A stretch of 64,000 nt of DNA from Fibrobacter sp. (GCA_012523595.1 JAAYIG010000197.1:27064-91063); one strand, 5' to 3'. Shown: positions 42,443 to 52,099, counted from the first letter of the stretch. The notes: generated from the letters alone by a model not told the origin. A program made the numbers and translations.

Positions 42443-43347
42443 TGAATCTCGAACTGGCTCGTAAAAATCTTTCATCACTGAATCCAAACCTGGTTTCCCA
42501 CAGTCTGCGTCTGTTTGCTGCATACGGTAAACTCTCTGATCTGCAATCCATCATGACGCTGTTTAAGCATCCCAACCCCGCAGTTAAAAAAGCGGCAGTG
42601 GAAACCACAACCCAGATCATAAGAGAAAACCTGATCAGCCACTTCAACGAACTGGAGCTTGGTGTCCGACAGAAACTGGGGATTCTGCTGCAGTCACTCG
42701 ACCCTATGGTTATTGATGAACTCAGTAAAGATCTCTTCTGCGAAACCGAGGATCGTCGCCTGAGAGCGGTACAGATTCTGGGCCTGCTTCATAGAAACCC
42801 CAGAGTAAGAGAAGTCCTCGCCAGACTGGTCCAGGATAAAAATGTCAAAGTCCGGGCTACAGCCGTCAACCTGCTCGGCAAAGTCATCGGCCAGAACGAT
42901 CACGATGTCATCCTGTGGCTCCTCAACGATACAGACAAAAGAGTGAGGGCCAACACCATAGAAGCACTGGAAAGTACCGGAAACAAAAGACTTGTCCCGA
43001 TACTGCTGAGATTTCGTAAAGACCCAAACAACCGCATCAGAGGGAATGTGATCAAGGCACTCTTCTCTCTGGGCTTTGTAGACATTGAAGATGATCTTCT
43101 TGAGATGATCAATGACAGCAGCGTTTTTATGAAAGCCTCCGCACTGTGGGTGATTTCACAGATAAAACTGAAAAAGAGATGTCTGGAAGATGCGGCAGGA
43201 TTCTGTCTGCTTTCAGAAAATGAGATGGTAAGATCAAATGCCTTGAAAGCACTCACTACCCTGGATACCCCAAGGGCCAGAGGTTATATGAAATATCTGG
43301 AAATTCCAACCGGACTTTTCCAATACCAGGCAGAAAATTCTCAGTAA
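42439..43347 (+). CDS. HEAT-repeat protein
   Basis: A 302-residue alpha-helical repeat protein, cytosolic. At least six HEAT/PBS-lyase-like repeats are visible, such as NPAVKKAAVETTTQII, DRRLRAVQILGLL, NVKVRATAVNLLGKVI, DKRVRANTIEALES and NNRIRGNVIKALFSL. These form protein-binding solenoids. The start ATG overlaps the uvrB stop (ATGATG; a second ATG is at 42442), with GGAG upstream, so it is translationally coupled to uvrB. A repair-related role is possible but unproven. The end overlaps the convergent PorV-like gene by seven bases. Confidence 0.85.
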   Translation: MMNLELARKNLSSLNPNLVSHSLRLFAAYGKLSDLQSIMTLFKHPNPAVKKAAVETTTQIIRENLISHFNELELGVRQKLGILLQSLDPMVIDELSKDLFCETEDRRLRAVQILGLLHRNPRVREVLARLVQDKNVKVRATAVNLLGKVIGQNDHDVILWLLNDTDKRVRANTIEALESTGNKRLVPILLRFRKDPNNRIRGNVIKALFSLGFVDIEDDLLEMINDSSVFMKASALWVISQIKLKKRCLEDAAGFCLLSENEMVRSNALKALTTLDTPRARGYMKYLEIPTGLFQYQAENSQ

Positions 43348-44357
43348 TCAATCACTGCGGAGACCAGCATCGACGGAGGCAGCGGTGATGTCTTGAATTG
43401 GAGCGCCAAATCTATCCTGATGTTGACTTTTTCAATATCCGTGTTTATCCCCATGCCCAGGCACAGTGTGTTCCAGTTACTCTTGATATAATCATCATCC
43501 TCATTACCGGCTAGTGACTTGAATGCCAGCTCAAGATCCATCTCGCTGAAGGCAAAACCGAGCATAAGGAATAGCTTCTTTTTATAAAGATTCAGCTCCA
43601 GGCCTGGTTCATAATTCAGGTAATCTCCCCTCTCCTTGTTGATATCCAGGGCCAGTCGCATCGATGAGATATAACGCGGAACATAGGAAATCCCTGCTTC
43701 AAAAGTCAAGGGAAGACTGTAGCTGTTTTCATCATAGCTGCTGGCTAAGAACCCTGCATTGCGTATGACAACAGCCGCTGTAAATCTGTCTTGCAGAATT
43801 CTGTAGAATACACCCGCATCGAGACCCGCTCCCGATGCACTGTATACTCTTCCGGGAACCTTCAGAACATCATAGATTCCCTTTACTGTTGCTCCCACTG
43901 AGAAATTTGAGTTTAAAGCCTTGGCCCAGGTCAGCCCGCCGGTAAGAAAATTATCACGGGCAATTTCGTCTGTATATACCGGATTTCCATTCTCTTCACC
44001 GATCACTTCTATGTCACCGCTTGTAACTCCGGTCAGACTGAGAGTAAATACACCGTATCTATCCATGACACGGGAGAACGCCACCGGTCCTCCCCAGACT
44101 CCATCCATTATGGTCCGGTAACCCAGAAACCACTGGTTATTTTTAATGGATGCAGTTATAGCAGGATTGTAAAAATATCCATTGATTCCCCCGGGAACCG
44201 CAACAGATGCCCCGGCCATGGCAGCAGAACGCGCGTCAAAGTCAATCCTGAGGTAAGGAAAAATAGAAGTGCCGGCACGACTGTGCTGAGCCTGCACTGA
44301 AACCAGAAGTACTGAGATAACTGCCAATGTGCCAATCAGAGATTCTTTTTTCTTCAT
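43341..44357 (-). CDS. PorV/PorQ family outer-membrane protein
   Basis: A 338-residue exported barrel of the PorV/UPF0164 type. Signal peptide residues 1-23. The conserved FPYLRIDFDARSAAMAGASVAVPGGINGYFYNPA block is the family hallmark, followed by GGLTWAKALNSNFSVGATVKGIYD. PorV carries type IX substrates to the attachment complex, whereas other members are structural. It is the last gene of an envelope cluster, one base after the LolB-like lipoprotein gene. Confidence 0.85.
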   Translation of the reverse strand: MKKKESLIGTLAVISVLLVSVQAQHSRAGTSIFPYLRIDFDARSAAMAGASVAVPGGINGYFYNPAITASIKNNQWFLGYRTIMDGVWGGPVAFSRVMDRYGVFTLSLTGVTSGDIEVIGEENGNPVYTDEIARDNFLTGGLTWAKALNSNFSVGATVKGIYDVLKVPGRVYSASGAGLDAGVFYRILQDRFTAAVVIRNAGFLASSYDENSYSLPLTFEAGISYVPRYISSMRLALDINKERGDYLNYEPGLELNLYKKKLFLMLGFAFSEMDLELAFKSLAGNEDDDYIKSNWNTLCLGMGINTDIEKVNIRIDLALQFKTSPLPPSMLVSAVIDY

Positions 44358-44358
44358 G

Positions 44359-45033
44359 CTATTCCGGTCTTAAGTTCTGGTACTTTATCCAAAAATAATT
44401 CCTGTCGTCCTCACGAAGCTCTATAGATCTGGCAAGTTTCATGTAAAACCTGCTCATCCTTATCGACCACTCCTTCTCACACCTGTACTGTACTTCGTCC
44501 AAAAGCTCGTTTCTTCTGTTTACCTTTGCACTTATCTCCAGTTCTCCCCTTTTCCACACAGCTTCAGCGTATTTTTTACTTATAATAATGGTATCCGGAG
44601 AGCCGCCTTCAGGACTGAGCGGCATCCGCCCGGTAAGAATTCTTATAAACTGGCGGAATGTCAGATCCCTGCCCCAGGAAAATGGAACTGAGTCCATCCT
44701 CTCATCGAGCCCGAAGCGGTACTCCCTGTCTTCAAGAAAAACCGAACCGTCCACTGAATCAGCTTCCACAGAAGCGATTACTCCTCCCAATGGCGAGTAA
44801 AACTGCGCCCGGAAATTGCCGGACCTTTCCCATTTAACATCTGCAGAACCCGGATATCTCTCCCCCTCAAGCGATACAAACACCTCACCTCCGCCTTTGA
44901 TCGAGGACAGATCACCGGAACTGAAAATACCTCCCCAGAAGTCAGGTGAAATATCGGAAAGTGTTCGAGGTGGTCTGGTACAGAAGAATAAAAACAGAAC
45001 CGGAACCACTGCGGCTGCCGGCAGAAATCTCAT
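44359..45033 (-). CDS. LolB/DUF4292-like exported lipoprotein
   Basis: A 224-residue protein. A hydrophobic N-terminus ends at a cysteine (VLFLFFC, residue 18), a poor but plausible lipobox. The body has the beta-rich LolA/LolB-like pattern (GGGEVFVSLEGERYPGSADVKWERSGNFRAQFYSPLGGVIASV). It may receive or hold lipoprotein or lipid at the outer membrane, like LolB; family placement is by pattern only. It lies two bases after the TPR lipoprotein gene. Confidence 0.6.
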   Translation of the reverse strand: MRFLPAAAVVPVLFLFFCTRPPRTLSDISPDFWGGIFSSGDLSSIKGGGEVFVSLEGERYPGSADVKWERSGNFRAQFYSPLGGVIASVEADSVDGSVFLEDREYRFGLDERMDSVPFSWGRDLTFRQFIRILTGRMPLSPEGGSPDTIIISKKYAEAVWKRGELEISAKVNRRNELLDEVQYRCEKEWSIRMSRFYMKLARSIELREDDRNYFWIKYQNLRPE

Positions 45034-45035
45034 TC

Positions 45036-46802
45036 TCAGTCACCATTCCGCTGAATCAGTATCAGTAAATCAGAGATCTTCCTGCGAACTTCCTCCAACT
45101 CGCTGGAATCCGGATCTGAACTCTTCCGGTAAAGCCTCTCACTCTCCCGGTACGCCTCAACAGCCTCGGTAAGATTTTCCTTCTTGACCAGAACATCACC
45201 AAGATGACTGAACAGCACAGGATCATCATTTATTACCTTCATGGCTTTCTGCAGATAATAATAAGCGCTGTCGATTTCACCATTCCTGAAATACACCCAG
45301 GCATAAGAATCAAGAAATGCGCCATTCTCTGGTTCATGCTTCAGTGCTGATTCAATCAGGAGTTTTGCACTGTCAAGATTTATTCCCAGATCGGCCCACA
45401 TATACCCAAGATAATTTGAAGCAGCAGGATCCTCCGGACGCAGCTTTAAAACTCTCCGGAAAGCATCTGCAGCAGATTCATACTGTTTGGTGCGCTCCAG
45501 AGCACTCCCAAGTTCAAACCAGGCATAAGCATTACTGCTGTCGCGGGCTATAGAGTACTTAAATGCCTCAATGGCTGAACCATACTCCTTCTGCAAATTC
45601 AGCACAATACCTTTTACCCTCCAGGAAGAAGCGGATTGGGGTAATGCAGCTACGTATCGCTCGGCTACAGAAAGAGCCCTGTCGTAGTTTTTCTTCCTTA
45701 TAAAAAGGTAACAGAGATCTCTCCAGGCTTCCTCAAAAGTGCTCTTTATTGTCAACACTTTCTCAAACTCCATCAAAGCCATATCGAACTTTTGTGATTG
45801 TGTCGAATCGCTCTCCTCAGATGCTGCAAATACCAGTCCCAGATAGTAGTGAAGTTCGTAATCGTCAATAGCCTCCTGAAGCAGTTCCGTCAGCAGTTTC
45901 TCTGCCTTATCATATTTTTTATCCAGATAATAGAGAAACCCCAGTGTCCTCCCGTAAACCTCACCGAACTGACTGTTATTGAAGAGTCTTTCATAGCAGA
46001 TTATTGCTCCGGGATAATTGCCTCCGCTCAGGAAAACCTGAGCCATGTTGCGCAACGCTTCCCCGTACAAACTGTCAATTTCCAATGCTGATTTATAGTA
46101 CTTCAGACCGCTTCCGGTATCACCACGTACCACATGCACATTGCCTAACATTGTCAGGATCTCTGGCGTCTCTCCCTCCCGAGCCTTTATGCTGATATAC
46201 AGGCTTTCAGCCTCCTCAAAGCGCTTCTCACTGATAAGGAGATTGCCGATCTTGGCACCCATCTGCACCGATCCGGACTCCTTCGCATAAAACTCCAGAT
46301 AGTTCTGCAAAGCTTTATCCACCATTCCCAGTGATTCATAAATCAAACCAAGGGAATACATCTCCTCGGGGCTTCTCTCCTCGATGCTCTCCAGCACCTC
46401 TGCAGCTTTGGCAAACTCACCCATCTTAAGGTAAACTGTGGAAACCATCCGCTTACTGTTTCTATCCAGTTCAGCATTCTTCCGGCCTTTCTTTAAAAGA
46501 ACCAGTGCCTGGGAATATTTCCCTCCCTCTATGTACTTGCGGACAACCTGCTCCTGGAGAATCCGTGAGGTAGGATCCAGTTCATAGGCCATTTCATAAT
46601 AACGCTCGGCTGATTGATCCAGACCCCTGCGCTCATAGTCACGGGCCCGGATAAAATATTCCTGCGCCTTGACCTTGGTATTAATTTCTCTGGGGAATTC
46701 CTGCACCGGGCGGACAACGGGGAATCTATGTACTGCACACCCGGATAGAAGCATGATAGAAATCAAAAAACATGCGGACTTCAGAGGATTAAAAAAAAAC
46801 AC
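45036..46802 (-). CDS. TPR-repeat lipoprotein
   Basis: A 588-residue lipoprotein. Signal with lipobox LLSGC (Cys22). The rest is about 14 tetratricopeptide repeats, for example ARDYERRGLDQSAERYYEMAYELDP, LGNVHVVRGDTGSGLKYYKSALEI and YAWFELGSALERTKQYESAADAFRRVL. Such proteins scaffold envelope complexes (compare BamD, PilF, PorW/PorE). The gene is coupled to a LolB-like and a PorV-like gene, suggesting a role in outer-membrane biogenesis or type IX-like secretion. Confidence 0.88.
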   Translation of the reverse strand: MFFFNPLKSACFLISIMLLSGCAVHRFPVVRPVQEFPREINTKVKAQEYFIRARDYERRGLDQSAERYYEMAYELDPTSRILQEQVVRKYIEGGKYSQALVLLKKGRKNAELDRNSKRMVSTVYLKMGEFAKAAEVLESIEERSPEEMYSLGLIYESLGMVDKALQNYLEFYAKESGSVQMGAKIGNLLISEKRFEEAESLYISIKAREGETPEILTMLGNVHVVRGDTGSGLKYYKSALEIDSLYGEALRNMAQVFLSGGNYPGAIICYERLFNNSQFGEVYGRTLGFLYYLDKKYDKAEKLLTELLQEAIDDYELHYYLGLVFAASEESDSTQSQKFDMALMEFEKVLTIKSTFEEAWRDLCYLFIRKKNYDRALSVAERYVAALPQSASSWRVKGIVLNLQKEYGSAIEAFKYSIARDSSNAYAWFELGSALERTKQYESAADAFRRVLKLRPEDPAASNYLGYMWADLGINLDSAKLLIESALKHEPENGAFLDSYAWVYFRNGEIDSAYYYLQKAMKVINDDPVLFSHLGDVLVKKENLTEAVEAYRESERLYRKSSDPDSSELEEVRRKISDLLILIQRNGD

Positions 46803-46873
46803 AGGACCTCTTTCCAGCTACAAGGAATTTTATTATAGTACGTCCGCAGACAAGGAATATTTCTCTCCTCTGC

Positions 46874-47644
46874 TCAGCGGATTACCGATACAACCAGGTC
46901 TACTGAAGACTCCAGTGGAATACTGGAACCGGGTGATTCCGACTGTGAGATAATCGTACCCGGAAGAAGAGAGGAGTTGTTCTTATAGCTCAGTTTACCT
47001 ATTGTTAACCCACACTCTTCCATCTTCTTCTTCGCTGTCGAAAGACTCTCACCAACAAGATTAGGAACCTCGGCATGTGTTGGTCTGGCTCCCTTGGAAA
47101 CAATCAGATCCACTTCCATTTCCCGGGAAATAGTGGTCCCGCTCTCAGGAAATGCATTTACAACTACATCTACAGGCTTGTCATCTGAGTAGACTTTTTT
47201 AACCTTCCCCAGAGTAAAGCCATGCTTCTTCAACTCTATCCTGGCCTGCCTCTCGGAGAGATTTCGCACATCAGGAATAATCGCTATCTCTTTCCCTTTA
47301 CTCACAGTTACCGAAATCCTGCGTCCCTTCTTTACCTTCGACCCGGATTCCGGAAACTGACTGATTACAGACTCCAATGGGATATTGCTGTCATACTCAC
47401 GGCTGCGGATCTCGGTAAGGAGCCCGACCCGGAAGAATTTCTCCCTTGCCTCCTCGAGTCCCAGTCCGGTTACGGAAGGTACCTCGACAATGTCTCTGTC
47501 AACTCCGACTATATTCGGCATGATAACCCGGTCCACCAGAAAAAACCCAAACAGCACACCCAGCATGCTGACAAACAGGAGCCCGGGAAGGTAGATTTTC
47601 CACAGCCTGGAGGAGGAAATACTAATAGTATAGTTTTTCTTCAT
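46874..47644 (-). CDS. PASTA-domain membrane protein without kinase domain
   Basis: A 256-residue single-pass protein. A short cytoplasmic N-terminus, one membrane segment (about 15-37, LPGLLFVSMLGVLFGFFLV), then three periplasmic PASTA domains (VPSVTGLGLEEAREKFFRVGL; IPDVRNLSERQARIELKKHGF; VPNLVGESLSTAKKKMEECGL). PASTA domains bind muropeptides or beta-lactams and sit on penicillin-binding proteins and Ser/Thr kinases; here no enzyme domain is attached. The start overlaps the end of the CRP-like gene by 23 bases. Confidence 0.9.
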   Translation of the reverse strand: MKKNYTISISSSRLWKIYLPGLLFVSMLGVLFGFFLVDRVIMPNIVGVDRDIVEVPSVTGLGLEEAREKFFRVGLLTEIRSREYDSNIPLESVISQFPESGSKVKKGRRISVTVSKGKEIAIIPDVRNLSERQARIELKKHGFTLGKVKKVYSDDKPVDVVVNAFPESGTTISREMEVDLIVSKGARPTHAEVPNLVGESLSTAKKKMEECGLTIGKLSYKNNSSLLPGTIISQSESPGSSIPLESSVDLVVSVIR

Positions 47645-48305
47645 TGAGAATCACCAGCTTCTTTCTATCTATAGTCAATAATTGTTTCCTCTGTAGCTGG
47701 GAAAGTATCCTGGAGACAGTTTCCCTGCTTGTGCCTGCCATATCAGCTATGACCTGGTGAGTGGGACGATTCTCTATAATTATCATCTTTCCCTCTCTCC
47801 TGCCGCTGTCCTTTGCCATCTGAAGGAGCACATCAGCAACACGCCCGCACACACTCATCATCGATAAAGTATTTATGTGGCGGTTGGAACGACGCAGCCG
47901 CCTTGACATCTCCACCATCATCTGAATGGTTATCGATGGATACTTCTGAAGCAGTTCCAGAAATGATTTACGGTAAAGCATTAACAGCACACACTTCTCG
48001 GCAGACACTACTGATGCGCTCCTTGGTTCTCCGTCAAGAATCGCCATCTCTCCGAAAAATTCCCCTCTTCGCAATGTGGCAAGTATGGTCTGCTTGCCTT
48101 CTGAAGAAAGAACTGTTACATGTACACTGCCCTCAACCAGCATGAAAAAAGTCTGCGTTTCTTCATCCTCTTCGTGAAGAATGATCTGACCCGTCTCATA
48201 CTCTCTGACCACCATCACCGAACTGATGGCATCATGTTCAGCAGAGTTAAGATTCTTAAACAGAGGAACCTTCAAAATCAGCTTTTTAATATCCTGCTGA
48301 TTCAT
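47622..48305 (-). CDS. CRP/FNR family transcriptional regulator
   Basis: A 227-residue one-component regulator. A cyclic-nucleotide-binding jelly roll covers residues 10-125 (RRGEFFGEMAILDGEPRSASVVSAEKC, with the phosphate-binding GEMAxxxGxPRSA block). A C-terminal winged helix has THQVIADMAGTSRETVSRILSQLQ. No cysteine cluster is seen, so it is CRP-like rather than FNR-like. The ligand is likely a cyclic nucleotide. It heads an envelope operon and overlaps the PASTA gene. Confidence 0.92.
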   Translation of the reverse strand: MNQQDIKKLILKVPLFKNLNSAEHDAISSVMVVREYETGQIILHEEDEETQTFFMLVEGSVHVTVLSSEGKQTILATLRRGEFFGEMAILDGEPRSASVVSAEKCVLLMLYRKSFLELLQKYPSITIQMMVEMSRRLRRSNRHINTLSMMSVCGRVADVLLQMAKDSGRREGKMIIIENRPTHQVIADMAGTSRETVSRILSQLQRKQLLTIDRKKLVILNEEKLYY

Positions 48306-48419
48306 GTAAACTCCTCTTGAAAAGAACTGAAATCTTCTCCATGGTGATTAAAATAATGAGAGGGTCCGGCTTAATAAAGGCCTTTTTCACTCAAATCCTG
48401 CCACTGCCGGAATGAACAG

Positions 48420-49334
48420 CTAATTGCCCTTTTCGTGCAAAGGAAGATCTTCTTTGGAAAGAGGACCCAACTTTTCGGGACCCGGCTCTTTCCTTAATAA
48501 AAAGTAGGCCAGAGTTCCCAGGCCAAGCCCCCCCACACCTGCAGATGACCAGAGTATTATTTTGGGCGTGTTATCCTTTACTATGTACTGAGCAACCTTG
48601 GCAGGGTCAGTTGACCATTTGAAACTGAAAGAAATCACGCTGTACTCATCATTGACATGTATCTGGGGAATGGCTTCCATGTCGAATGTAACCCTGATTA
48701 GATCATGCCACTCCGGCTTGAGGCCTTTTACCTCCTTATTGACATCAACTTTATCCTGCACAATTTTGAAACCCTTTATGGGCAACTCTGAAGCAGAAGG
48801 AACCGGCGATGAACCTGTCCGGGTATCATTGAACTCAAAAACTATCTTTTTTTCCCTGAGCTTGACTTCGTAGAAATAACTCGATGGTTTGTCCCTGAAA
48901 ATGAAATAACCGGAAATTATCTTCTCACCAGGAACATCTGTGTCTTCAGATGATAACTGAATTCCTTCGATTATGGCATTCTGCACATTACTTTGCGTTC
49001 CCTCAGATTCCACCGAACCAAGAGGTGTATATTCTACCGCTGACTCAAAATTGGTCGGCTCGGGTGCGGTTGCGGCTTCCGGTGTATGCGGTACCGGCTC
49101 CGATGCCTGCGTTGAGCTTTCCGGAGTCTCTTCCAGCAAAGGTTCACTCTCCGATTCCTGCACATCCCACTGAAGACCCTGATCAATGCTTTCGTCAACA
49201 ACTCCTTCGAAAGGATCTCCGCCAAAATCCGATGAACCACCCTCAAGATCATCCTGGGCAATTGCTACCGACAGGGAAAAACAAGCCAGTAGAACCCAGC
49301 TCACGAATTTTATCAATAAAAATTTCATAACCAT
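48420..49334 (-). CDS. AMIN-like exported protein with C-terminal membrane segment
   Basis: A 304-residue protein. Signal peptide 1-27; an acidic, proline/glutamate-rich linker at 28-130; then a beta-rich domain with YFYEVKLREKKIVFEFNDTRTG and LIRVTFDMEAIPQIHV that resembles AMIN domains (peptidoglycan or secretin localisation); a membrane segment near 270-287 (IILWSSAGVGGLGLGTLAYFLL); short basic tail. It may tether envelope machinery to peptidoglycan. The next gene downstream on the same strand encodes the CRP-like regulator, with 114 bases between. Confidence 0.6.
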   Translation of the reverse strand: MVMKFLLIKFVSWVLLACFSLSVAIAQDDLEGGSSDFGGDPFEGVVDESIDQGLQWDVQESESEPLLEETPESSTQASEPVPHTPEAATAPEPTNFESAVEYTPLGSVESEGTQSNVQNAIIEGIQLSSEDTDVPGEKIISGYFIFRDKPSSYFYEVKLREKKIVFEFNDTRTGSSPVPSASELPIKGFKIVQDKVDVNKEVKGLKPEWHDLIRVTFDMEAIPQIHVNDEYSVISFSFKWSTDPAKVAQYIVKDNTPKIILWSSAGVGGLGLGTLAYFLLRKEPGPEKLGPLSKEDLPLHEKGN

Positions 49335-49379
49335 ATCACCTCTTTTTCAAAATACCCTAATAGAGCTAAAACGTCAAGA

Positions 49380-49760
49380 TTATTCTATTATAACAATAGC
49401 AGTGCATATACTACGCTCATGGCTGATAGAGACATGCACCGAACATACTCCTTCATCTTTAAATATCTTTTTCAGTGCAGGTTCACAAATTATTATCCGG
49501 GGTCTCCTCTCTCCTTCTACCGGCAATATCTCGATGCTCTTCCAGGTAGAATACTGCTGAAATTGTGCCTGTAATGCTTTGTAAAAAGCCTCTTTGGCTG
49601 CCCAGCGGCCGGCAAAATGGACCGAAGGAAAAGCCATCTTGTTACAGTACTCTATCTCTCCTTTGGTAAAGACCTTGCATAAAAACTGGTCTCCGTACTT
49701 GCCAATCATCCTCTCTATCCGTCCTATCTCAACTACATCTATCCCAACACCCCTTATCAT
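49380..49760 (-). CDS. acpS: Holo-[acyl-carrier-protein] synthase AcpS
   Basis: AcpS, 126 residues, transfers 4'-phosphopantetheine from coenzyme A to acyl carrier protein. The magnesium/CoA motif GIDVVEIGRIERM near the N-terminus and the catalytic RWAAKEAFYKAL near residue 55 are intact. Cytosolic and essential in most bacteria. It lies 45 bases upstream of the AMIN-like gene on the same strand. Confidence 0.95.
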   Translation of the reverse strand: MIRGVGIDVVEIGRIERMIGKYGDQFLCKVFTKGEIEYCNKMAFPSVHFAGRWAAKEAFYKALQAQFQQYSTWKSIEILPVEGERRPRIIICEPALKKIFKDEGVCSVHVSISHERSICTAIVIIE

Positions 49761-49867
49761 AGTTTAGCTCCGGCTTCAGTCATGTCATATATTTTATTAC
49801 ATGTATCTTTGATTTTATCCTGAAAAGCTACATTATACTTTATACACCAGGAAAAAAACAAACATCA

Positions 49868-50968
49868 ATGTCCCTTACAATTCTCATCCTCCTCTGCTGC
49901 TACACAGCAGTCACAATCTTCCTGATTATCTCAGTCCTGAAAAAAAACCGGATTCCTGAACAAATCACCGAATTCCCCGGTGTTTCAGTCGTAGTCCCTT
50001 TCCGAAATGAACAGGTAAACCTTCCAGGTCTGCTCCAGTCACTCGCCGCTCAGGATTACCAGGGGCCAATCGAGATTATCCTGATCGATGACGGCTCAAC
50101 CGATGGTTCAATTGAGGAGATCCGCAAATTCGACCAGAAATTGCCGGTTTCACCCCGGGTCCTGCACTCCACTTTTGACCCCTCAGTAAAACTCACCAGC
50201 AAACAACAGGCTCTGGAACTTGGCTTTCAGAAAGCCTCCTTTGAGTGGATAGCTCTTACAGACGCTGATGTCAGACTTAAACCTGAATGGCTCACATCTC
50301 TTGTTTTGTCAGCGCTGCCACAGAACGCACTGACCTTCGGACACACCTCAATCTGTATCGGACAACACAGCACGCTCGATATGTTCCAGGCTTTTCAGCT
50401 TGAGTTTCTCTTTGCTGTGGCTTATGCCTTTCGAATGGCTGGAATTCCTGGTTCCTGCATGGGAAATAACCTGCTTGTGTCCAGATCCGCATACCTGCAA
50501 GCCGGAGGACAAAAAGCTATAGGCTACAATATCGTGGAGGATATGGCACTTCTCCATCTTTTTTACCGTAAAGGGAAGGCGATTCAGGCAAGTATACCTT
50601 TTTCACCCATAGTCATCACTTTTCCGGAAAAGCGTTTCTCAGATTTTTTAAATCAGGCAAAAAGGTGGGCTCTGGGAGGATTCTCCCTCTCCCCCATACT
50701 AACCCTGATCGGCCTCCTGTTTTCTTTTCAGAACGCATCTCTTTTTCTGCTGCTTTTTACCGATTCAGATTCTGTCCAGTTTTCAATTGCAGCAGTAAAC
50801 TTCCTGCTGACATGGATTCTCATTGCAGTTGCTTTCCGCAAAACAGGCTCGTCCACTCATGCAGTTTACTTTCCGCTCTATTACCCGTTTCTTCTCCTGG
50901 AGTCAGTAGTTCTACTGATCTCTATTGCAGCGCATCCCTCAATAAAATGGAAAAACAGAAGAATCTGA
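49868..50968 (+). CDS. Membrane glycosyltransferase, family 2
   Basis: A processive-type GT2 enzyme of 366 residues. TM segment at 3-22; catalytic domain with SVVVPFRNE, LIDDGSTDGS and ALTDADVRLKP (DxD), then VEDMALL and the QAKRW (QxxRW) motif of processive transferases; two or three C-terminal TM segments. It would polymerise or transfer sugar to a lipid or polysaccharide at the inner membrane. It is immediately followed by a radical SAM gene (three-base gap). Confidence 0.9.
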   Translation: MSLTILILLCCYTAVTIFLIISVLKKNRIPEQITEFPGVSVVVPFRNEQVNLPGLLQSLAAQDYQGPIEIILIDDGSTDGSIEEIRKFDQKLPVSPRVLHSTFDPSVKLTSKQQALELGFQKASFEWIALTDADVRLKPEWLTSLVLSALPQNALTFGHTSICIGQHSTLDMFQAFQLEFLFAVAYAFRMAGIPGSCMGNNLLVSRSAYLQAGGQKAIGYNIVEDMALLHLFYRKGKAIQASIPFSPIVITFPEKRFSDFLNQAKRWALGGFSLSPILTLIGLLFSFQNASLFLLLFTDSDSVQFSIAAVNFLLTWILIAVAFRKTGSSTHAVYFPLYYPFLLLESVVLLISIAAHPSIKWKNRRI

Positions 50969-50971
50969 CCT

Positions 50972-51991
50972 ATGAAACCATTGCTTCTTCATTATTATCT
51001 GACTAACAGGTGCAATTCCCGGTGCAGCTTCTGTGACATCTGGCAGGGTTCACCAAAAACTGATGCTTCTCTGAAAGATGTGATGCTTAACCTGGAACTG
51101 GCAAGAAAATCAGGATGCAGATTCGTCGATTTCACAGGTGGTGAACCGCTCCTCCACAGTGACTTGCCCCTGTTTCTTGAAAAAGCAAAATCTTTGGGAT
51201 TCATAACATCTGTAACCACAAACTGTATCCTTTTTCCCTCTCTGGCTGAAAGACTCCGCGGATTAATCGATCTCCTCCATTTCAGCCTCGATGCCGATAC
51301 TGCGGAACTGCATGATCGGATCAGAGGTGTCCCCTGCTTTGATTCAGTAATGGAAAGCATCAGAATCGCCCTGGAAATGAAGTTCCCTCTGGACATCCTT
51401 TTCACTTATACTAATGAAAATATCAGCGCATTTGAGGGTGTATACAATCTTGCCAGAAGCCATAAGATTATGCTCATCCTGGATCCGGTTTTCAACACCC
51501 GGGGAAGAGATCCTGTTAACAGGCCCACACACACTCGGGCACTGGAGTATTCCAGGCTGAAAGGTGTTTACCTCAACAAGGCTCATCTTTCGCTGAGAAT
51601 GCAGGGCGGGAACCATATCAGAGCCCCGCTCTGCAAAGCAGTTGAATCTACTCTGGTGATTTTGCCTGATAACAGCCTGGCACTGCCCTGTTTCCACCAC
51701 CGGACATTTTCCCTTCCTGCAGGTGAAAATTTAAGCTCTTCGTTAAATGACAACATCCGTAAAGAAGCATTGGAAAAGCAGGGCAGATACTCTTTCTGTG
51801 AGGGTTGTCACATTAACTGTTATTTTGACCCCTCCTTTGCCTTGATGCGGAATCGACTCTTTCTACAATCCATGAGCGCAAAAGCATCTTACGCCTGGAG
51901 AAAATATTTTATTTATGGACATGTCCTCCCCAGGAAACTACCATGGCGGGCAGCAGTTGCCCGGAAGAAAATTGAGCTTATACATAAGTAA
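50972..51991 (+). CDS. Radical SAM protein with SPASM-like C-terminal cysteines
   Basis: A 339-residue radical SAM enzyme. The cluster motif CxxxCxxC is at Cys14, Cys18 and Cys21 (TNRCNSRCSFCDIW), followed by FTGGEPLLHSDL. The C-terminal region has CKAVESTLVILPDN, PCFHHRTF and FCEGCHINC, a second cysteine set like a SPASM/twitch auxiliary cluster. The substrate is unknown. Tight coupling to the GT2 gene suggests a modified glycolipid or polysaccharide, or a peptide. It is not clearly HpnH. Confidence 0.85.
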   Translation: MKPLLLHYYLTNRCNSRCSFCDIWQGSPKTDASLKDVMLNLELARKSGCRFVDFTGGEPLLHSDLPLFLEKAKSLGFITSVTTNCILFPSLAERLRGLIDLLHFSLDADTAELHDRIRGVPCFDSVMESIRIALEMKFPLDILFTYTNENISAFEGVYNLARSHKIMLILDPVFNTRGRDPVNRPTHTRALEYSRLKGVYLNKAHLSLRMQGGNHIRAPLCKAVESTLVILPDNSLALPCFHHRTFSLPAGENLSSSLNDNIRKEALEKQGRYSFCEGCHINCYFDPSFALMRNRLFLQSMSAKASYAWRKYFIYGHVLPRKLPWRAAVARKKIELIHK

Positions 51992-52099
51992 TTCTGTTGC
52001 GCAGAGATGTATTCTGTATTAATTTAAGAATGCGGCACTTTTAGAGTCGCTGTTTAATCGAATAAACTATCCTGAAAATCAAATCTGGAGATAAAACAT

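Noticed and set aside
48370..48395. GG-N10-GC spacing upstream of the CRP-like gene
   Set aside because: The -12 half does not match TTGC; the hit arises from a palindromic GGCC/AAGCC stretch.
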